Shown one piece after another: positions 22,126-34,015 of a stretch of DNA of 64,000 bases; the stretch's first letter is position 1; each line of letters begins with the position of its first letter. This DNA comes from Orientallactaga sibirica (Eukaryota; Chordata; Mammalia; Rodentia; Dipodidae), in contig JAEOAD010000029.1 in assembly GCA_036365145.1 (NCBI GenBank), positions 21,127,001 to 21,191,000 of the forward strand, in the 5' to 3' direction. The translations under genes and the position numbers were made by a program. A model generated the notes under the pieces. It saw only the letters and a list, made by a program, of their open reading frames with translations. It was not told the DNA's origin and did no database searches.

Positions 22126-22261
22126 TAATAACTTACCTGGTATAGTGCTTTGCAGCTTTCTGCCTATTTTTTAGGTTGGTTATTAAGACACTTATATGAA
22201 ATTAGCACAATGGAGATTAGAAAATAAGACATTTTCAAATGAGAAAAACATAGTCTAGAAA

Positions 22262-22622
22262 GCAGCAGGTACTTTTTATGGGTTATATATGAACTGTCTC
22301 CCACAGCTTGTTTTGAATGCTTGCTTACCAGCTGGAAGGGATATTTTCAGAGATTGGGGAACCTTGTGGACATGGGGTCTAGCTGGGAGAACCAGATCAT
22401 TGGGGGAAGGACTATGATGATTGCAGCTCAGGCATTTGCCTCCTTGTCTGCATGGTGAGAACAGCCTGTACCACATTCTCCTACCACAATTAACTGAGCT
22501 GTCACAGAATGAAGTTAAAACTTCTGAAACTATGGACAAAAATAAACCTTTGCCCCATAAGTTGTTTCTGTCATGAATTTTGGTCACAGAGACACAGAAA
22601 TAATTCATATAGCACTTATAAG
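22262..22622 (+). mobile_element. Solo MaLR/MLT-type LTR
   Basis: In order: 'tatatgaactgtctcccaca', 'gcttaccagctggaag', 'ggtctagctgggagaacc', 'gaactatggac...aaataaacctttgcc' and 'tgtcatgaattttggtcaca'. This is the standard MaLR LTR plan, ending shortly after an AATAAA signal. No internal region is attached. Confidence 0.75.
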
Positions 22623-24000
22623 TGTCCTTCAATTGTTAAAATGTTCCTATATTTTTAGTTTTGAGTCTTCCCTGAATTTACCATCTGTTTAGGTTATCTA
22701 TTGCTATCTTTCTCTATCTGTCTCTGTCTGCCCATCATACCCATGACCATCAGATTCCTAATGTTATAGTTGTCTTAGTTGTCCAAATGCTCTTAGAATT
22801 GGAAGGAGCCAGTCCCTTATACCTGGGACTTGTAATAGAATTAAACACTTCTGTTCTCTTAAATTTGTCAACACAGTCACTGGGTCCACCCACACTGCAA
22901 AGGTGAAGAAATAGTGACATGCAATGTGTGGCCTTCTTAAATCAAACACACCATCTTAAACTCCAGGGAGAGAATTATGATTCAGTCAGAACCTTCCAAA
23001 GAACAGCAGAAAGGTGAACATCAAAGGACAAATTTCCCAAAATTAAAATGAAAAGAAAAAACAATTCACTTATTTTGGAATCAATCATTTTGTGATAGAC
23101 TTGTAGAGCATGCAGAGAAACTGTGTGTCTTTAACTTGGTGGAGTGAGCCTGTCTTTCTATGGCAGAAATAAGGACCAGTTCATTTTCCTAGGATTGCAT
23201 CTACATAGCCATACTCAGTGGGATCTCTTTTCTTCCAAAGTGGGCTTTTGTTTGAGTGTTTCATCCATATTGTCTTTGTGACTCAAGAATGCAGACTGCA
23301 GTTTCCACCTGCTCAGTCTCACAGAGCTGAGCTAGAAAGAATGAATTCTGACAGACCAAGGGAAAACAAGGATGCTGTTTTTCTCTTTTGGAGATTGTTT
23401 TATTGTTTTGTTTCATTTCTATGAGCAGTTAACATAATTTCCACATGGTAAATATAGATTTAATGATAAAGATGACAAAAGAGGTGGGTGTTTGCTAATA
23501 AGAATGGAAATTTTACTTTCTGGTTTCCTAGGAATAAACATGACAAGTGGTGGGTTAATGAGTTGGATTTGTTAGAATTCTGCACTGCTGGAAACAAAGA
23601 TATGTGCTTAACTCCTCAGTATTCCTTTCCATTGAGGGAGTCAGTGGCAGTAGATATAACACAGCAAAGCTACATGCTTAACTCCTTAGTGTTCCTATCT
23701 ACTGAGGGGGTCAGCAGCAGCACATGTAACAGAGCAACTAAAGGTGAGGACTCTGGGGCCAGAGTGCAATTCTTCCTTTCTTTATTTTATTTTAAATTTT
23801 ATCAACAAAAATTTTAGTTTTGAATGTCTAAAAGTTAAGTTTCTGTTGTCTTCCTTCCAACATAATAGTTCCAGAGATCTTTATAAATGTGGAAATTCCC
23901 TCATGAAGGTATGATAAATGATAAGAAACTAGTTAATACTGAAATAAAGCTTCTAAGTAGTTAAGAGACTTTTTAACCCAATTTAGAATTATTATTTAAG
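22623..24000. other. No gene; contains a 70-base tandem duplication
   Basis: Mostly repeat-poor. A 109-codon open frame at 23488-23817 spans the tandem duplication at 23605-23744. Since the period is 70 bases (not a multiple of three), the two copies read in different frames, which argues against coding. Confidence 0.5.
23605..23744. repeat. Tandem duplication, 2 x 70 bases
   Basis: Units 23605-23674 and 23675-23744 both run from 'tgcttaactcct' through 'tattcc/gttcct', 'ttgaggg/ctgaggg' and 'agtca/ggtca' to 'aacacagcaa/aacagagcaa'. Identity is about 80% by eye. Confidence 0.8.
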
Positions 24001-24739
24001 GTTTTTCCTATGAATATATATCATATATTGAGCATATCTCCCTCTATCCCTCTATGTCATTTCTACCCCTCCTTTTTCATGCTTAGTCTCTCCCATTAAT
24101 CCCCTATGTTCTCTTAGACAATTTAACTCTTAATTTCATTAATTATACACATGCATGAATTTATGTGACTTCATTAAATCTATCCACAGGGAGAGAAAGC
24201 ATAAGGTGTTTGTCTTACTGAGACTGGAACAATTTGTTTCATATGGCTATATACAATTTCATCCATTTCCAGCAAATAACTTCATTCTTTTCTATGATTA
24301 ACAAATTATATATATATATAAAATTATATATATATATAATTATATATATAATATATATAATCATATATATATATATATATATATATCACATTTTTTCTTG
24401 CCCATTCCTCTGTTGTTTGACACTCAGTTTGGATCCATTAGTTAGTTACTGTGACTAGTGCTGTGATAAACACTGATGTGCATGCAGCATGTGTCTCAGG
24501 GATAGAATGACCTACCATCCCAGAGATGGTAGGTCTGGGTCATATAATTTTTACTCTGTTTCTATATTTTCTGAGAAAATTCTTCACTGATTTCAATGTA
24601 TGTTGAACTACTTTCCATTCTCAGCAGCAGGGAAGAAGGTCCCATTTATCTACTTCTGCACCAGCCTTTGTGGTGTACTTTCCTAATGACTGCCCTTTTG
24701 ACTGATATAAGGTGAAGTTAATGTACTTTTAAAAAATAT

Positions 24740-24779
<40 letters not shown>

Positions 24780-25190
24780 TGACAGAAAGAGAGAGAGAGA
24801 GAGAGGGAGGGAGGGAGAGAATGGGTGTGCCAAGGCTTCTAGCCACTGCAAATGAACTTCAGACACATGCCCCACCACGTGCATCTGGCTCACGAGGGAC
24901 CTGGAGAATCGAATGGGGTCCTTACGCTTTGCAGGCATACATCTTAACCACTAAGCCATCTCTCCATCTCTAGCCCTAATGTAATTTGATTTGCATTCCT
25001 TTGATAGCTATCAAGGATGAACATTTTTTCATACATACATTATCAATTTGTGTTTCCTTCTTGTTGAACTATCAGGTACATTAATTATTGGTAGAGTTGT
25101 TTCCTTGTTTGTCATGTTTTGAGTTCCTTGTATATTCTAGATATTAATCCTCTTGTAGATGTATAGGTGTATATTGCCTAAATTATAATT
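24001..25190 (-). mobile_element. Old L1M-type 3' region, with (TA)n and a SINE inside
   Basis: On the plus strand it shows the antisense 3' region of old mammalian L1s: 'agtgctgtgataaacactga', 'atgacctaccatcccagaga', 'atttgatttgcattcctttg', 'gagttccttgtatattctag' and 'tattaatcctcttgtagatg'. A (TA)n-rich tract lies at 24306-24387. Confidence 0.8.
24734..24966 (-). mobile_element. tRNA-derived SINE
   Basis: The (TTTA)n at 24741-24780 is the tail on the minus strand, followed by (GA)n, the family body and 'ccactaagccatctctcc' (antisense head). Short target duplication taatgtactt / taatgtaatt around 24719 and 24978. Confidence 0.88.
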
Positions 25191-26983
25191 GCACTTATTA
25201 TTTGTATGAGAACATTAAATAAGTGCAGTGTTCTCTGAAGCTCTCAGTAATCACAGCAGGTATTCAAATTGGCCACTATTCTCATTCCTGACTTCAGGCT
25301 TGCCCTAATTCCTGCTATAAATTGAATACACAAATTATGTGGAAGTTGGACAAAAGATTTTTCAGAAGAAATTGCCATTAGAAGAAGATAGGTTAAAAGA
25401 TAATAGAATTAATGCAAGGGCATACATTAATTTTCATCAGAAGCTACTCCACTTCATTAAGTAGAAACTGGCCTTATAATGGGTCCTAACCACTGAGAAA
25501 GAAAGCATTTTAGTAAGAGAAACACAAGCTGTGGGTGTAAGTTTAGAGTCTAGAGGGGCCTTTCATGGTGGAAGAACACTCAGAGGAATCTTCCAGAGAT
25601 TGATAGGAGGATGGAGGCCACCCCTGAGCTCAGCGCAGTCACTGGCCCAGGTTTAGGTAGGCTCATCTAACATCAAAAGTTCCATTCTCCACTACATAGA
25701 ATTTATTTGAGGCCAAAGATGATCTAGGGTCTGTGCTCGACTTGGTACTAAAAAAAAAAAAAAAAAAAGAACAAAACAAAACAAAACAAAATATAATGCT
25801 TTTCTCATATTAGGCATCATTCTGTTTGATTTTAATTTTTCCTTAGTTTTCCTCTTGTTGAGAAATGTCAGCATAAATAGTAAATTTAATCATTCAAGCC
25901 ATCTTCCCACTTTAGTTTCCAATCAGAAGCATGACAGAGCAGAAGAGAACTATTGATGATACGTGTACAGTCCGTAACCCATATGTGCAAGGGATAGCAG
26001 CAAATGTTGCCTAGAAACACTCAGGTTATTATAAGCACTTTTAGGTTGTTGATAGCAAATGACATGTACCACCAAAATTTTTTAATTAGGTGAAGATTAT
26101 CTATTATTCAGAATTTGTTATCAAAAAATTGATAACTGGGACAAAACCTCTAGCATCAAGACATGCAATCACTCACAAAGTAATTCTCATGATATGTCCT
26201 CTGTTCTCCTTGAATGATCCCTCCTTGAGTCATTTCAAATGCTGTCACTACACACTACCTGAAAAGGTCAACAGATACAGCCTCAAAGTTTCCCAACACA
26301 TATTTGGTATCTTACTGTTAGCATCAGGTAATAAGGAAGGCTTCTTAACAAATGGATGACCAGGTAGGTCTAAGACAAGCAAGATGCACTTAGCATGCCT
26401 GTCATTCTCAGCTTCCAGACTACACTGGCCTGACCAAAAGAATAAGTGAGAGACTTCTTATTCTGCACTGAAGATTCCTAGCTAACATGACTCAAAAATA
26501 CAGGCGCTGGAGTAACTCCCTGCTAACTCCATGACAAGTTGTATGTTCGTTAGGTGAGGATTGGTTACTGATCAGTTACAGAAAACAGAAGTCCGTAGAG
26601 GAAATTCTCTGGGAGACTGATCCTTTGTGATAGAGTATAAGCTACCTGTTTCTAAACCATGTGTTCTTGATTTGAGCAAGTGAACTGATAGTCAAATGTT
26701 AAACCACCTAGAATATGCTTTGTGCTACATAGAGTATGCATTATACTGAAGTATTTTAAAAGTATAGACATTGTTACAAATGTGACTATAACAATATATT
26801 TGTTGGCCTCAAAGAAGTTTCCAAAAAAAATAACAATTAAGAAGTACGGATGACATATCTAGAAAACTCTTCCATTTTCTTTCGCACAAAGTATCTTGTT
26901 ACCTCCTGCTTCAACTGGGGCTGTTGTGCTGAGCTATAACTGGTAACTATTACTTATTGGTATTACTTACTGGACTCCAGGCA
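25191..26983. other. No gene; poly(A)/(AAAAC)n at 25749-25790
   Basis: Repeat-poor sequence. The poly(A) followed by (AAAAC)n may be a retrocopy tail, but nothing upstream is identifiable. Confidence 0.45.
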
Positions 26984-27230
26984 TCCACCTTTTTTCTTTC
27001 TTTCTTTCTGTCTTTCTTTCTTTCTTTCTTTCTTTTTTTCTTTCTCTCTTTTTCTTTTTTTAAAGTATTATTTTTTATTGACAACTTCTATACTTACATA
27101 CAAAAAAACATATGATATTTCCCTCCCCTCCCCCATTCCCCTTCATAACTCCAGTCTCCATCATATCCCCTCCCCCTCTCCATTAGTCTCTCTTTTAATT
27201 TGATGTCATCATCTTTTTCTTTCTCTTTCT
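26984..27230 (-). mobile_element. (TTTC)n and short L1 3' end
   Basis: 26990-27062 is a (TTTC)n tract, probably grown from the L1 poly(A) region. 27068-27225 is the antisense terminal L1 sequence ('ttttttattgacaacttcta' to 'atttgatgtcatcatc'), almost the same as 20830-20975. Only about 160 bases of L1 remain. Confidence 0.8.
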
Positions 27231-28485
27231 TTTCTGGAGCTACAAGACAAGGAAGGCACTTCTTATTACAAAGTGAGCAATTTGTGCTCTAAAATTTGAT
27301 GAGATCCTATCAACTCAAACATATGGGTGCTGGCTTCCTTCTTTTGTTGCTAATTCTAGCACCTGTCCTAAGAAGTGAATGTGCAAAAAGACCCATCGAT
27401 ATGTCAACTGGTGTATCTGCATCATTCATAAGTATTCAGCTCACAAGGCGGTGAGCTAGTCTCAAGGGACGATGTGGTTCATTTGTCCCTGATTTACTTT
27501 TATATCCTTCCTACTTATTCAAAAACAAAATTATTTACTTGTGTATCTCCATGGATCCTATTGCCATGGCAGCCAAGATATTGTAATCAAGATGTAAGAG
27601 AGAGAAAGAGAAGAAATATCCCCGAAGAAATATCTCAGATAACCAGTGCTGTTAGTGGGCAGAAGTTCACCTGTAGGGCTGGTTGTTTGTCTCTCAGCTC
27701 ATATTGAAGAAGGATGAGGGCACAAGATAAGATGTTGGAAAGGTAATTAGTGTTCTACAGGAGTTCAGCTCACATCTTTCTGGGTTGGTGCCCTTTAAAA
27801 AAACTGATGGTTCTTTGCATGCTTAATTAAAGTTTGGAATGAGTGCTGCTTCCATAAATCATTTCTGCTGCCCAAGCAGACATTGGTAGTTATGGCAGTG
27901 AGGGGTAACTAGGGCTACACACTCAATTCCCCGAGGCTGAAATGGAATGCTTTTTACTGGAGCACTAGAAGGACATTTTCTATGCTGAGAGCTATATTTC
28001 ATCCTGCAGTCATTGAGAGCTGAGCAAGCTCCAGCTGATGCTGTAACTGGCTGGTTTTCTTTCAAAGGTGATCTGGAAGAGAAGTGCATGAGGAATGACA
28101 AGGACTAACTAGCATGAATCATCACCTAGGCAATCCATTGTCAAGCTTGATTGTCTCTAAAAGGGTAAAAGATAAAGCATTCTCTTAAAATAATTACTAA
28201 TTAATTTTCTCAGTGTATCTTTAGAATCCTGGATATGATAAGTACAGATATTCCATTTCCAAGGGTAGGTCACTGAGCTCCAGATAGAAAAGGACATTTT
28301 CAGAATCAGCAAACAAATAAATGACATGGAAGAAAAGAAAAAAAAAACAACAACCTGATTTTTGGATAGAATAAGGACCATAGTTAACAAACCGAGCCTT
28401 TATTTCCTAAGTATTTCTGGATTCGGTGCAAGAATTTAACAAAAACAAACTGGCTCCTGTAATCCTCTCTTTTTTTCTCCTGCAG
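27231..28485. other. Repeat-poor island; no gene recognised
   Basis: About 1.2 kb with no repeat landmark. The part 27790-28140 is balanced in base composition and has a TTAATTAA core near 27822. It could be conserved non-coding sequence, but I cannot test that. Confidence 0.4.
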
Positions 28486-28509
28486 TAATGGAACAATGCT
28501 CTGGGGCTG
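28486..28509 (+). CDS. Candidate 24-nt microexon (speculative)
   Basis: A strong polypyrimidine tract (28465-28480) ends in ctcctgcag at 28477-28485. Then come 24 bases starting taatggaaca and ending gggctg, followed at once by gtgagtatc, a near-consensus 5' splice site. Length divisible by three fits the class of neuronal microexons. Of the three phases, one starts with a stop codon and two are open (for example one reading N-G-T-M-L-W-G). It lies in a repeat-poor area. No flanking exons of a host gene were found, so this may be a chance pairing of splice-like sites. Confidence 0.22.
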
Positions 28510-29296
28510 GTGAGTATCATACTGGGTTAACCATTGCCTTCTCATGGGAACTTTCTGTGCAATTAGCTGTGTATAGTCTTACAAAATTATAGAACCTGAT
28601 GTTTTACAGAATTGTCTGTATTGTGCCTGTGCTCAAATGTCACTGCCTAACCCCTCTGAACTCCATTCCATTTTGTTTTCTACCTCAGCTTTAACTTTTT
28701 TTTGATCCAATCCCAAAACTTTCTCCTAGGCTATTTGGCAGCATTCCCTCAAGAGTCATACTTGAGTACATCTTTCTTATGTTGACTCTTAGAGCTGACC
28801 TCCTTTTTGAGACACCAATTTGCATGCATATAACCACTAATGACATCAGTAGTTTTGCACTATCAAGCCACATTTAGATTTCATCTAGAAGATATGCAGA
28901 ATATTAATGTTTTTAAAATTTCTCATTCAGGAGGGTAAGTGATATGGTTTTAAAAATATGGAAACAGAAATTGGCTTTTTGGCTCCTATGATTAGTTTTA
29001 TTCATTTATATAGTATGAATATATTAACAAATATTTAAATAGCAATTTAATGCTAAGAAAAGGCTACAACAGACCCTATCCTCAAAGAGGCTATACTCTG
29101 GCTAGAGAAGAAGTAATATAAGCCAAATATGAGTCCATAAGCAATATGAGCCATACTGATTCTTTACAGGAGACTTGAGGCACAGAGAATAGAACTGTTG
29201 GAAAAAATTTTGCAGAGAAAATTGTCTTCGCTGAGAGGAGGTTAAAAACAACAGAAACATCATAGAATGACTTATGTAAATTAGAAACACACTATT
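28510..29296. other. No gene or clear repeat
   Basis: AT-rich sequence with nothing recognised. Confidence 0.45.
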
Positions 29297-29662
29297 ATAG
29301 TCAGCTTCACGTTGCTAGGATGAACATCCAAACCACACACAGTTTATAGAAGGAAGGGATTTATTCCGGGTTACAGATCCAGGGGAAATTCCATCAAATG
29401 TTGGAAGAAGCTGGCTCCTATTCAAACATTTAAGCAGGGAGAGAAACCACAACCAGCCAGTACCACAGCAAGCACAGTTAGGGCTCAAAAACTCTTGGCA
29501 TACTTTTGGGCTGGAATTCAGATTCACCCCCCCAGTGACACAAACCCCTCTAGGAAGAGTCTTCTGGCTAGGGGCTGAAGCTGCAAACTCAAGTTTAATA
29601 AAACACCTGAGTCTATGGGGGACATACATCCAAATTATACAAACACACACTACTTTTTTTTT
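29297..29662 (-). mobile_element. Solo MaLR LTR
   Basis: Starts 'tagtcagcttcacgttgcta' and ends 'tctatgggggacatacatcc', matching the antisense LTRs at 19609 and 53440 block by block, with the 'tttattccgggttacag' region (antisense polyadenylation area) between. Confidence 0.75.
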
Positions 29663-29811
29663 CCCAAAAAATATGTTTAATTTCTTACAACACATAGTGT
29701 CAGTGCTTTTGAGAGAAAATAGAGAAAAGGGAGTGAATTTGAAGGTAAACAGAAAATAAGTGAATAAAATGTACTATTAAATGCAAATAATGCTTTCTTA
29801 CTTCATTTTTC

Positions 29812-30232
29812 ATTTCAGTAGGGATAAAGGGGAGAAAGAAAACAAAATAAAAGTTGACACCAGAAAAAGGCTGAAGGAGATAAACACAGAGAACATCCAA
29901 CTCCAACTAAGCCCGATATCCAGAGACACAGAGGCTCCCAAAACCTCATCATTGAAGCCAAACCAAAATGACCCCAATGTGGCTCAGGGAAAATCACAGA
30001 AGAGAGGGAGGAAAGATTGTTAGAGTCACAAGTTGGGGCATTAAGCACAGAGACTGGGGCCTATCCACCAGAACTCTTGATGACCCCCACAATGCATGAC
30101 CCACATTTCCCATTGATGAGGGTCCCTTTGGAAGAGGGAGGACAGGGAGGAGGATAATGGAACCAATACTATGAATGTAAAATCAGAATAATAGAAATAA
30201 AAAATAATAAAATTTAAAAAAAAGTAACTCCA
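29812..30232 (+). mobile_element. L1 3'UTR fragment with poly(A)
   Basis: Blocks 'ctgaaggagataaacacaga', 'cagagacacagaggctccc', 'aatgtggctcagggaaaat', 'gggtccctttggaagaggga' and 'atgaatgtaaaatcagaata', then an A-rich tail. The first blocks occur antisense at 44990-45140 and the last at 62117-62200, tying all three to one L1 lineage. Short open frames here are L1 3'UTR. Confidence 0.82.
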
Positions 30233-30582
30233 AAACACAAAACAAAGTGTTCAGAGAGGTAATAGAACTTTGTGTGAGATCTGAGGGACTGGTCAAAGAG
30301 CTCTGGCAGGCTTCAGAGAGGCAGCAACCTAGAACTGTCCAAATAATGGAGCTGGTCACTTCACTGTGTGGGGCCATGGTAGATTAAATATATTTTAATT
30401 TTTGGCACTAAATTTAAGAGGATCATAGACATTGTGATTCTGTTTTGGGGTTTACTAGGTTCCTCAAAGATGTTCAGGAGATATTATCAAAGATATTTGG
30501 GAAGTGTTTATGCACCTGGTTTGCATACAAAAACATTTAAGCCACTGATTATATTGAAGAAAGAGCTGACCCACTCTGGTCA
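30233..30582. other. No gene or clear repeat
   Basis: Nothing recognised between an L1 end and a MaLR LTR. Confidence 0.45.
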
Positions 30583-31565
30583 TTTGAATTGTAAAATCGT
30601 GACCATAGCTTCACATATTTGTTATTAAACTTGAAAATTAATCCCCATCTGGAAGAGCCCTTGGGGGTGGAAATATGCTGGAGGAGGTGTGTCACTGGGG
30701 TCAGATCTTGGGGCTGTTAGAAACTAGTCCCACCTGCCTCCCTTTGGTCACTTTTGCTTCCTTTATGCTGATGTGAAGATATGATACACAGCTGTCTGCT
30801 TCTGCCATGCTTTCTGTGACACTGTAGAAACTTCCCTCAAAAATGTAAGCCAAAACCTTACCTTCTGCAAGCTGCTTCTGAGAAGGTAACTGCTAAAGAA
30901 AATGGATGCTGAAAAGAGGGGAAATTGCAGTGTGCATGTGGTTTTCAGTCATTTGGAACTGTTTTTGTTGAAGGAATATGGAAGGGTTTGGATCTTTGTG
31001 CAACAGAAGCTTTAAAATACTATAGGAAGAGTTTAATGGACACTTGGTGAATTTGGTAGACAAAAATGCAGAGAGAAGTCTAGACTGTTGAGTCTTGGCT
31101 TATGTGTTTACAGAGGGGAAAAATAACTTTATCAGGAACTGGGCTAGAGGCAGTTTATGTGATATTCTGGCAGAAATGCTTACTGCATTCTGTCTGAATC
31201 CTAAGAACTTGAACAAAGTTGAATTTAAAAATCATGGACCGGTTTATGTCATGGAGGAACATACAGGGTGTCATAATAAGTAAAATATAGTTTGTTACAA
31301 AGCAATATGTGAACAGGTATCAGATCTCAGGTCCAGAGACTACAGCACTTCAGCTATAATTGCTAACGAGATTAACACCATTTGGAATGGGACATCTGCT
31401 CTGAATTGGGACAATAGGAATGTTTTCCTGAGAGGAAGATCCAACCAACTGAAGGCTCAAAGAAAGAGAAGTACTGATTCCTTTGGAAAGAACAGGGTCA
31501 GCCTTTTTATTCTATGCAGATGACGTCTGATTAGATGAAACCCACCTGTATAAAAGATAGCAATG
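30583..31565 (+). mobile_element. MaLR element: LTR plus non-coding internal part
   Basis: 30583-30895 follows the LTR plan ('ttaatccccatctggaagag', 'ggaggaggtgtgtcactggg', 'aatgtaagccaaaacc'). 30896-31565 is collinear with the internal sequence at 38878-39710 ('gggctagaggcagtttatg', 'cagcttcaatt'-like block, 'gaattgggacaataggaa'). MaLR elements carry no envelope or complete pol and were mobilised by ERVL. No 3' LTR was found. Confidence 0.72.
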
Positions 31566-33018
31566 TACTTTACTCACATTCGATTCAAATGCTAATCTCA
31601 TCTAGAAATGTCCTTTCAGACACATTCAGAATAGCAGTTGACTCAATGTCTGGACAGCTAGTTTAGTCAAGTCAGCTAAAATAATTAAATAACACAAATC
31701 TACTGATTATGAACTTAGCACTCAGACATATCTCTTTAGATGAAACTTAATATTGAAATAAAGGCAATGCCATACCTGTTTTATAAAGTAACCAAGAAGT
31801 AAAAAGTGAAGGAAATAACAGAGAAGTAGATGTTTAAAGGGTAAATTTGTGATTGTCATAAACAACATCTGAACTATTGTACTGAGGTTCCCCTATCCTT
31901 CACAGAAAAAAGACCTTTGGGGGAGACCTGATTCTTGCTTTAGATCCTTTTGAAAAGAGCTTGTGCTTAGGAAATAAAGAGATCTGGTTTTCAGTCTCAC
32001 ATTTGAGGATCTTTATCACAAACAGTGTGACCTGGAATGATTCTAAACTATTGTCTTTCAAAAGGCAAAATTGTCTCATATTTATAATGAAAATTATTGT
32101 GTATTCTATCAAAAATTATTTGCTCAATTTAATAAAATAATTATGAAATGTATGTTTTTAGTTGGTATGATCTGCATAATAAAACTTCATAGGCCATGGA
32201 TAAACAATAGATATTTATTTCTCATAGTTCTGGAGACTAGAAAGTAAAAGATGAATTTGACAGTCCTCATCTTTCTTATTGATTAGATAGATGATAGATT
32301 AGATATATAGATAAAACTAGTTGTCTGATATCTCTTCTTATATGGACACTAATCTTATTGTATCACAGTACCCTCCTTGGTAACTTCTTTTCAACTTAAT
32401 TACTTCCTTGTGGAAATAGTCTCTAATCTTCCACTCATGTGGGAGAATTGGAGATTAGGGATCTAATGGATAAATTGTCAGGGGAAGTTGGCTGAATTTA
32501 TTCCTTAGCAACATATTTAGCACAGCTCCAAAAAATGTCAAGTATTCAAAACTATTTTTTTCTTCCCCAATCCATCAATCCTTGACCTAATTCTTTCTCC
32601 AGTGTACTGAGGCAAGATTGGGATATCAAATTGGGACAGAGAATTGAAAACTGACCACATTTTCTTTAATTCTTGTCAGAGAATTAAACTGACTTTGAAT
32701 TTCGCATTTAATTTTATTTACTCTTTATATTTCATTTTGCAACCTGCATTTTAAGTCAACATGTCAAGAATAAAATTGTCCATTCTACTAAATGTCATAG
32801 TACATATCTCCATAGGTAAATAACACTCTAGTTCTATGAATGACTATAATTTATGGAACACTTTCATTTATTTATTGCCTATCTATTTACTTTGATGCCA
32901 CAAGGAATATGCTCTTGCTCCATTTTTGCGTGCATGTATTAATGCATGTGTGTGTGTGTTTATTTGCACATAAATCTGAAATCTGGTGCAAGTTACTGAA
33001 AGTATTTCCACAAAATTC
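31566..33018. other. No gene; MIR-like 31960-32110 and old LTR-like 32181-32440
   Basis: 31960-32110 matches a plus-strand MIR end ('cagtgtgacctggaatgat...ttgtctcatatttataatg'). 32181-32440 resembles a very old antisense LTR ('tatttatttctcatagttct', 'tatatggacactaatcttat'). The rest is AT-rich and unassigned. Confidence 0.45.
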
Positions 33019-33026
33019 ACAGTGAA

Positions 33027-33035
<9 letters not shown>

Positions 33036-33064
<29 letters not shown>

Positions 33065-33218
33065 GCTTTTCGAGGTAGGGTCTCACTCTAGCTCAGGCTG
33101 ACCTGGAACTCACTATGTAATCTCAGGGATCTCAGGGTGGCCTTGAACTCATGATGATCCTCCTACCTCTGCCTCCCGAGTGTTGGGATTAAAGGCGTGC
33201 GCCACAACACCCAGCTTA
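33036..33218 (-). mobile_element. B1-like SINE, young-looking, 30+ base poly(A)
   Basis: Antisense 7SL-derived body ('gtctcactctagctcaggct', 'tgcctcccgagtgttggga', 'aaaggcgtgcgccacaac') after a T run to 33063. Long target duplication acagtgaacaattttt at 33019-33034 and 33219-33234. A short 'atctcaggg' repeat is doubled inside. Confidence 0.93.
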
Positions 33219-33234
33219 ACAGTGAACAATTTTT

Positions 33235-34015
33235 GAGCATACTAAATTGACTTATTAAAAAAAAACACTTTTATGTTCCATGGTTCTGCCACCTGGGTTT
33301 ATTTCCTCTTTCTCCAGGCAAAGGCCACATTTGTTCTCTCTCCTGACTGCTACTTCTGTAGATAACCTTGACACTTCCTTTGATTAGAAGTAACCCTGTA
33401 TTTCTGCAAAGCCATTTATTCAGCTTGAAAATTTTATAACTAACACCCCAAATGGAGGGAATCAGGTTATTCATGTTAATAAAATTCAAATTAAATGCAA
33501 ACTCTAAGCCAGAAGTAAAAGGACATGGACATTAGTCCCAATTCTTCCTCCCAATCAAAAGAGAAGGTGCTTTTACCACCCAGCTGGCTTTCTTGTTTGT
33601 GCAGTTCCATACCCAACTCCTCCAACACATACATACACTGTTTCATTTCCCCCCAACGGTGCCTTCTTGCTAATCCCTATCCATATGTCTCACCACCTTC
33701 TTAAAAAGCTCCTTTTTCTAAAAATGTTGGTTTATATATTATATTGATAATTGGGGAGTGGGATAAAAACACAAATTTTGCACTTTAAAGATCCCATCAG
33801 GAGACTATCCATGTCTCTGTACATACAAATTCTACCAGTACTTTAAGACATTTTATACATTCCACTGGATTCTTAAAACTCTTAGGTGTGAGTCTTGTTT
33901 TCTCCAACAAAATTATGTTTATAAAAGAAGGAATTTCTGCCCTTCTTTTATTCCCCCTGACTTGATGCCTATTATGCTTATAAATAATAGTAGAATTTCT
34001 AAAACAGTAGGTTGT
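33235..34015. other. No gene or clear repeat
   Basis: Unassigned AT-rich sequence. Confidence 0.45.
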
